From Moringa oleifera (taxonomy: Eukaryota > Streptophyta > Magnoliopsida > Brassicales > Moringaceae): 64,000 nucleotides of DNA. Made by a program: the position numbers and the translations under genes. The stretch is from NCBI GenBank assembly GCA_021397835.1, contig JAJFZO010000034.1, positions 2,048,501 to 2,112,500 of the forward strand, given 5' to 3'. Each line of letters starts with the position of its first letter. The first letter of the stretch is position 1. The notes below the pieces were generated by a model that was not told where the DNA came from, made no database searches, and was given only the letters and a program-made list of their open reading frames with translations. Shown here in pieces: positions 61,377 to 64,000 of the stretch.

Positions 61377-61782
61377 AAACAATATTGTACCTAACATAAA
61401 CTAGAAAAAATGCAAAAAAAGACTATAAAATTAACTTAATATTCAATCAATTCAAATATTAATCCATTACTACTACTTTAATATTCAATAATGTTTTTTT
61501 AAAAAAAATTACAATAAATTCAAGTAATCATAAAAGGAAAAAAAAAAAAAAAGAGAAGGGAAGGAATAGTTAGGTGTTCAAGAGACTTAATGCTCTTTTA
61601 TGCTTGGCACATTCCACAATATTAGGTGACCTTTTCTTCCTACCACTGTCATGTATAACAAAAATTATTATAATAGAATTTGTCGAGGTAACAAAGTGAA
61701 AAAGACTAATATGCTTTCTAATAGGTACAAATAAATTAACTTTTGTACTTTTCTTTTTATCTCGCTTCACATAAGTGAATCA
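61377..61782. repeat. Inner LTR-like repeat, right copy
   Basis: Longer partner of 55413-55682. It sits immediately upstream (minus sense) of the gag start, where the 5' LTR of the gypsy element is expected. Confidence 0.65.
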
Positions 61783-61789
61783 AACTCAT

Positions 61790-62400
61790 TGCTTATCGCA
61801 ACGTGTAATAAGATCACTAACAATAAGAAGGTCGATAGTAGTGGTATTTTCGGATGTAGTAGAGAGATCTATAGAAGTGACAAGGTTAGTATGAATTAAT
61901 TAGAAATGGTCTTTCATTGTGTACTCAAAGGTGATGGGAAGGTCGATAATAGTAAAAAGGTTGATAATAGAAAAGATATCGCAACAGTAAAAAGATCATG
62001 TCATCCTTAATTATAGTGGAAGGTTGATAAAAATGACATGGTCAACATAAGTCATAATGAGTTTAGTAGGAATTCTAAATGATCCTTCATGATGTCAGCT
62101 AAGGTGGAAAGAGGTTGATAATGGTAAAGAAGGAAGCATCAAGAATGAAATTAACAATAACAAAGACATTAATAATGGTGGCATTCTCAAATATAGTGAG
62201 CAAGTGCAGAAGTGCAAGGTCGATAGAGATCAAAGTGATCTTTTATCGTGTACCGCAATGATAATAAGGAGGTTAATAATATGAAGAAAGATAACAATAA
62301 GAATGAGGTTAACAGTAATAGGGAGGTTCGTAGGAAGAGTATCCTTAATTATACTAAGAAGTCGATAAAAGGAAGAAGGTCAATGAAATTTAAATGTAGT
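61790..62400. repeat. Degenerate repeats, right block
   Basis: Phrases such as aaggtcgatagtagtgg, ggtcaacataagtcata, gatccttcatgatgtc and aatgaggttaacagtaatag match those in 54140-55400. They probably belong to the outer element and continue it on the right of the gypsy insertion. Confidence 0.6.
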
Positions 62401-62402
62401 AA

Positions 62403-62742
62403 GGTTTGAATGATTAGGATGTGCACAACTTAAGTAAATAAGCAGGAGTACTTGGCATAATCAAGTAGATCAAAGTGCCCAAGATGATCGAGCACCTATG
62501 CAAAATAAAAGATATGAGCACGACTCATGAGGACAGACCAAAGTACTCGTATGATCAAACATGCATGTTAAATAATAAGACATGAGTGCAACCCACATGA
62601 ATAGGTCAAGGTGCTTGAATGATTAAGCACTCACCCAACTTGAAAATGCATGGGTATGACCAACATGAACAAGTCAAAGTGCTCGACATGATTGAATACC
62701 CTTCTAAAAGGAAGGCTAGTAACAAAAATGTTGTCTTAAAAT
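62403..62742. repeat. 68-bp tandem repeats
   Basis: Units beginning caaagtgc/caaagtac/caaggtgc and containing TGATNNAGCAC start at 62471, 62539, 62607 and 62675, an exact 68-bp period. A weaker unit precedes at about 62403. More degenerate units with looser spacing follow to about 63000. They lie in the internal, non-coding part of the outer element. Confidence 0.88.
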
Positions 62743-63536
62743 AAATAAGTCTTGCATTACAAATCAGAATGTTCAATATGATCAAGCACCAACCTGAGGG
62801 ATAGGCCAATAATATGACCATGATCACCTTACAAGGGACAGGAGCAACACTCATGTAATAAGTCTGTATGCTCAACATGATGTAACAACTTAAAAAGAAG
62901 ACTAATTATATATGAGGCTACAAAGCCTCATGATAAGACAATGATATAGCTCAAGTAATAAGTTAAAGTGCTTGGTGTGATTGAGCACCTAATGAAGGGA
63001 AAAATTACAACCCTCATATTAAATTCTTAGAGGTGCCAAAGCATCTCGAGTTTCATACCACAACAAGTAAGAATCCTTTATGAAGGGACATTTAATTGGC
63101 TCGAAAACTCGATAAGATCATTAATGAAGAATAATTATATGATTATGAACTAAATGAATAAATATGAAGAAGTTAAAAACTTCTTAATGAATGTGGACTC
63201 AAGAACGTCACATTAAAAATATTTTAATGGGGTGTGTTTGAACATCTAGGGTAATACACACGACATTCGCATTAAACAAGGAATCCAAATTTGACTACAT
63301 CTGTCCTGTTGACCATTCTAATGTGTTAAACACAATGCTATCATATATTGATCATTTGCTTAGACCTAAGAGCTTAAGCGAATACGTCCGACCTTTTCGA
63401 AGTCAAATTGATACTTAATCGCATTGATTGTTTTAACCAAGTGGTGATACTTGATCTAATCATGACTAAGAAGTTAAAGTCAACAAGCATCCTAATCATT
63501 GATGGTTGTCAAAATGCCTCAACGAAGGCAAGATGT

Positions 63537-63914
63537 TGTATAAGCCCCTCTCGCCATGCCTTTTTAGACCTGAGAAAAAATGATTACTTAATAGACAAAG
63601 CCTGCTAAATAAATAGTGGAAGCCCAACTTACAAAAGGAGCATTATGTGTCTTGATGGATAATGAATCAAGACTTCATATCCTATTGTTCAATACCGGTG
63701 AACATACCACATTAAAAGCTTAAGTATGACTTTCTAACGGGATATATAAAGGCTAGGTCACTGATATAAAAGAATTAAATACATAATAAAAGGTTAACGC
63801 TCTCAATATAAATAGAAAGATAGATACTTGTAAAAAAACATTTTGACTCTTGAATAAAAGAAAAATCATATTATTTCATTTTAATTCATTTTCTTCTCCT
63901 ATGTATGATAATCA
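63537..63914. repeat. Right LTR of the outer element
   Basis: A 378-bp copy starting TGTATAAGCCCC and ending TGTATGATAATCA, partner of 53444-53805. The last 86 bp of the window beyond it show nothing recognisable. Confidence 0.72.
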
Positions 63915-64000
63915 ATGAAAATGTTCATAAGGGCATCATTAAGTTTTCTTCATCCTATTGAATCTTTTATTTTTTAAAAAATTTAAGTCACACGTATCCC

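Larger units (their letters stand above)
53444..63914. mobile_element. Nested LTR retrotransposons: outer non-coding element split by a Ty3/gypsy element
   Basis: Outer direct repeats at 53444-53805 and 63537-63914 start with TG and end with CA like LTRs. Between them, the sequence on both edges (53806-55412 and 61783-63536) is made of tandem and degenerate repeats without coding capacity, and the middle (55413-61782) is a decayed Ty3/gypsy gag-pol on the minus strand flanked by its own pair of repeats. The simplest reading is that the gypsy element inserted into a non-autonomous, repeat-rich LTR element. A clean target duplication was not found at either level (attat on the left and atgaa on the right of the outer pair), and no convincing primer-binding site was found. 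Confidence 0.6.

Noticed and set aside
62403..63000. A CRISPR-like array (regular 68-bp spacing)
   Set aside because: The whole 68-bp unit is repeated with drift and has no unique spacers; the setting is a plant retroelement.
53444..63914. A single autonomous Ty3/gypsy element with the outer repeats as its LTRs
   Set aside because: Neither outer repeat has a recognisable primer-binding site or polypurine tract beside it, and a second repeat pair sits just outside gag-pol. Nesting explains the order better, though this is not proven.

Overview
The window is nuclear DNA of a dicotyledonous plant. It holds seven intact, intron-containing genes with GT-AG introns, two decayed gene fragments, one LINE and a nest of LTR retrotransposons, in AT-rich intergenic DNA. 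The proteins are typical of eudicots. A woody rosid or grapevine-like genome is my guess; nothing here fixes the species. Every exon chain given below was read by hand, and each sums to a whole number of codons.

Layout from left to right. At 690-4069 (+) is the beta subunit of translation factor eIF2B, in nine exons. At 5273-6881 (-) is chloroplast ribosomal protein L28. At 7888-22005 (-) is a 906-residue U2AF-large-subunit-like splicing factor whose third intron carries a nearly complete L1-type LINE with a 17-bp target duplication. At 24098-28070 (-) is a MORF2/DAL-type organellar RNA editing factor. At 28859-31428 (-) is cyanase. From 31429 to 38892 there is an AT-rich stretch without a convincing gene. 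At 38893-42674 (+) is an NPF5-type (NRT1/PTR) transporter. At 43116-46950 (-) is a DUF810 / Munc13-like protein.

From 46791 to 52950 the 5' end and upstream region of the DUF810 gene occur twice in direct orientation. The two copies enclose about 5 kb that holds broken fragments of two other genes: a TIME FOR COFFEE-like fragment and an NPGR2-like (calmodulin-binding TPR) pseudogene. From 53444 to 63914 the DNA is retrotransposon. An outer element with roughly 0.37-kb LTRs and repetitive, apparently non-coding interior seems to have been split by a decayed Ty3/gypsy element that lies on the minus strand.

Four of the genes (DUF810, MORF2, U2AF-like, L28) correspond, from memory, to neighbours in one short Arabidopsis chromosome 2 segment (around At2g33420-At2g33450), so this looks like a conserved block into which cyanase, the transporter and transposons are interleaved. 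Three genes serve organelles or are likely to (L28, MORF2, cyanase), and each has TGGGCY site II motifs upstream. I found no bacterial-type system, CRISPR array, tRNA or rRNA gene.
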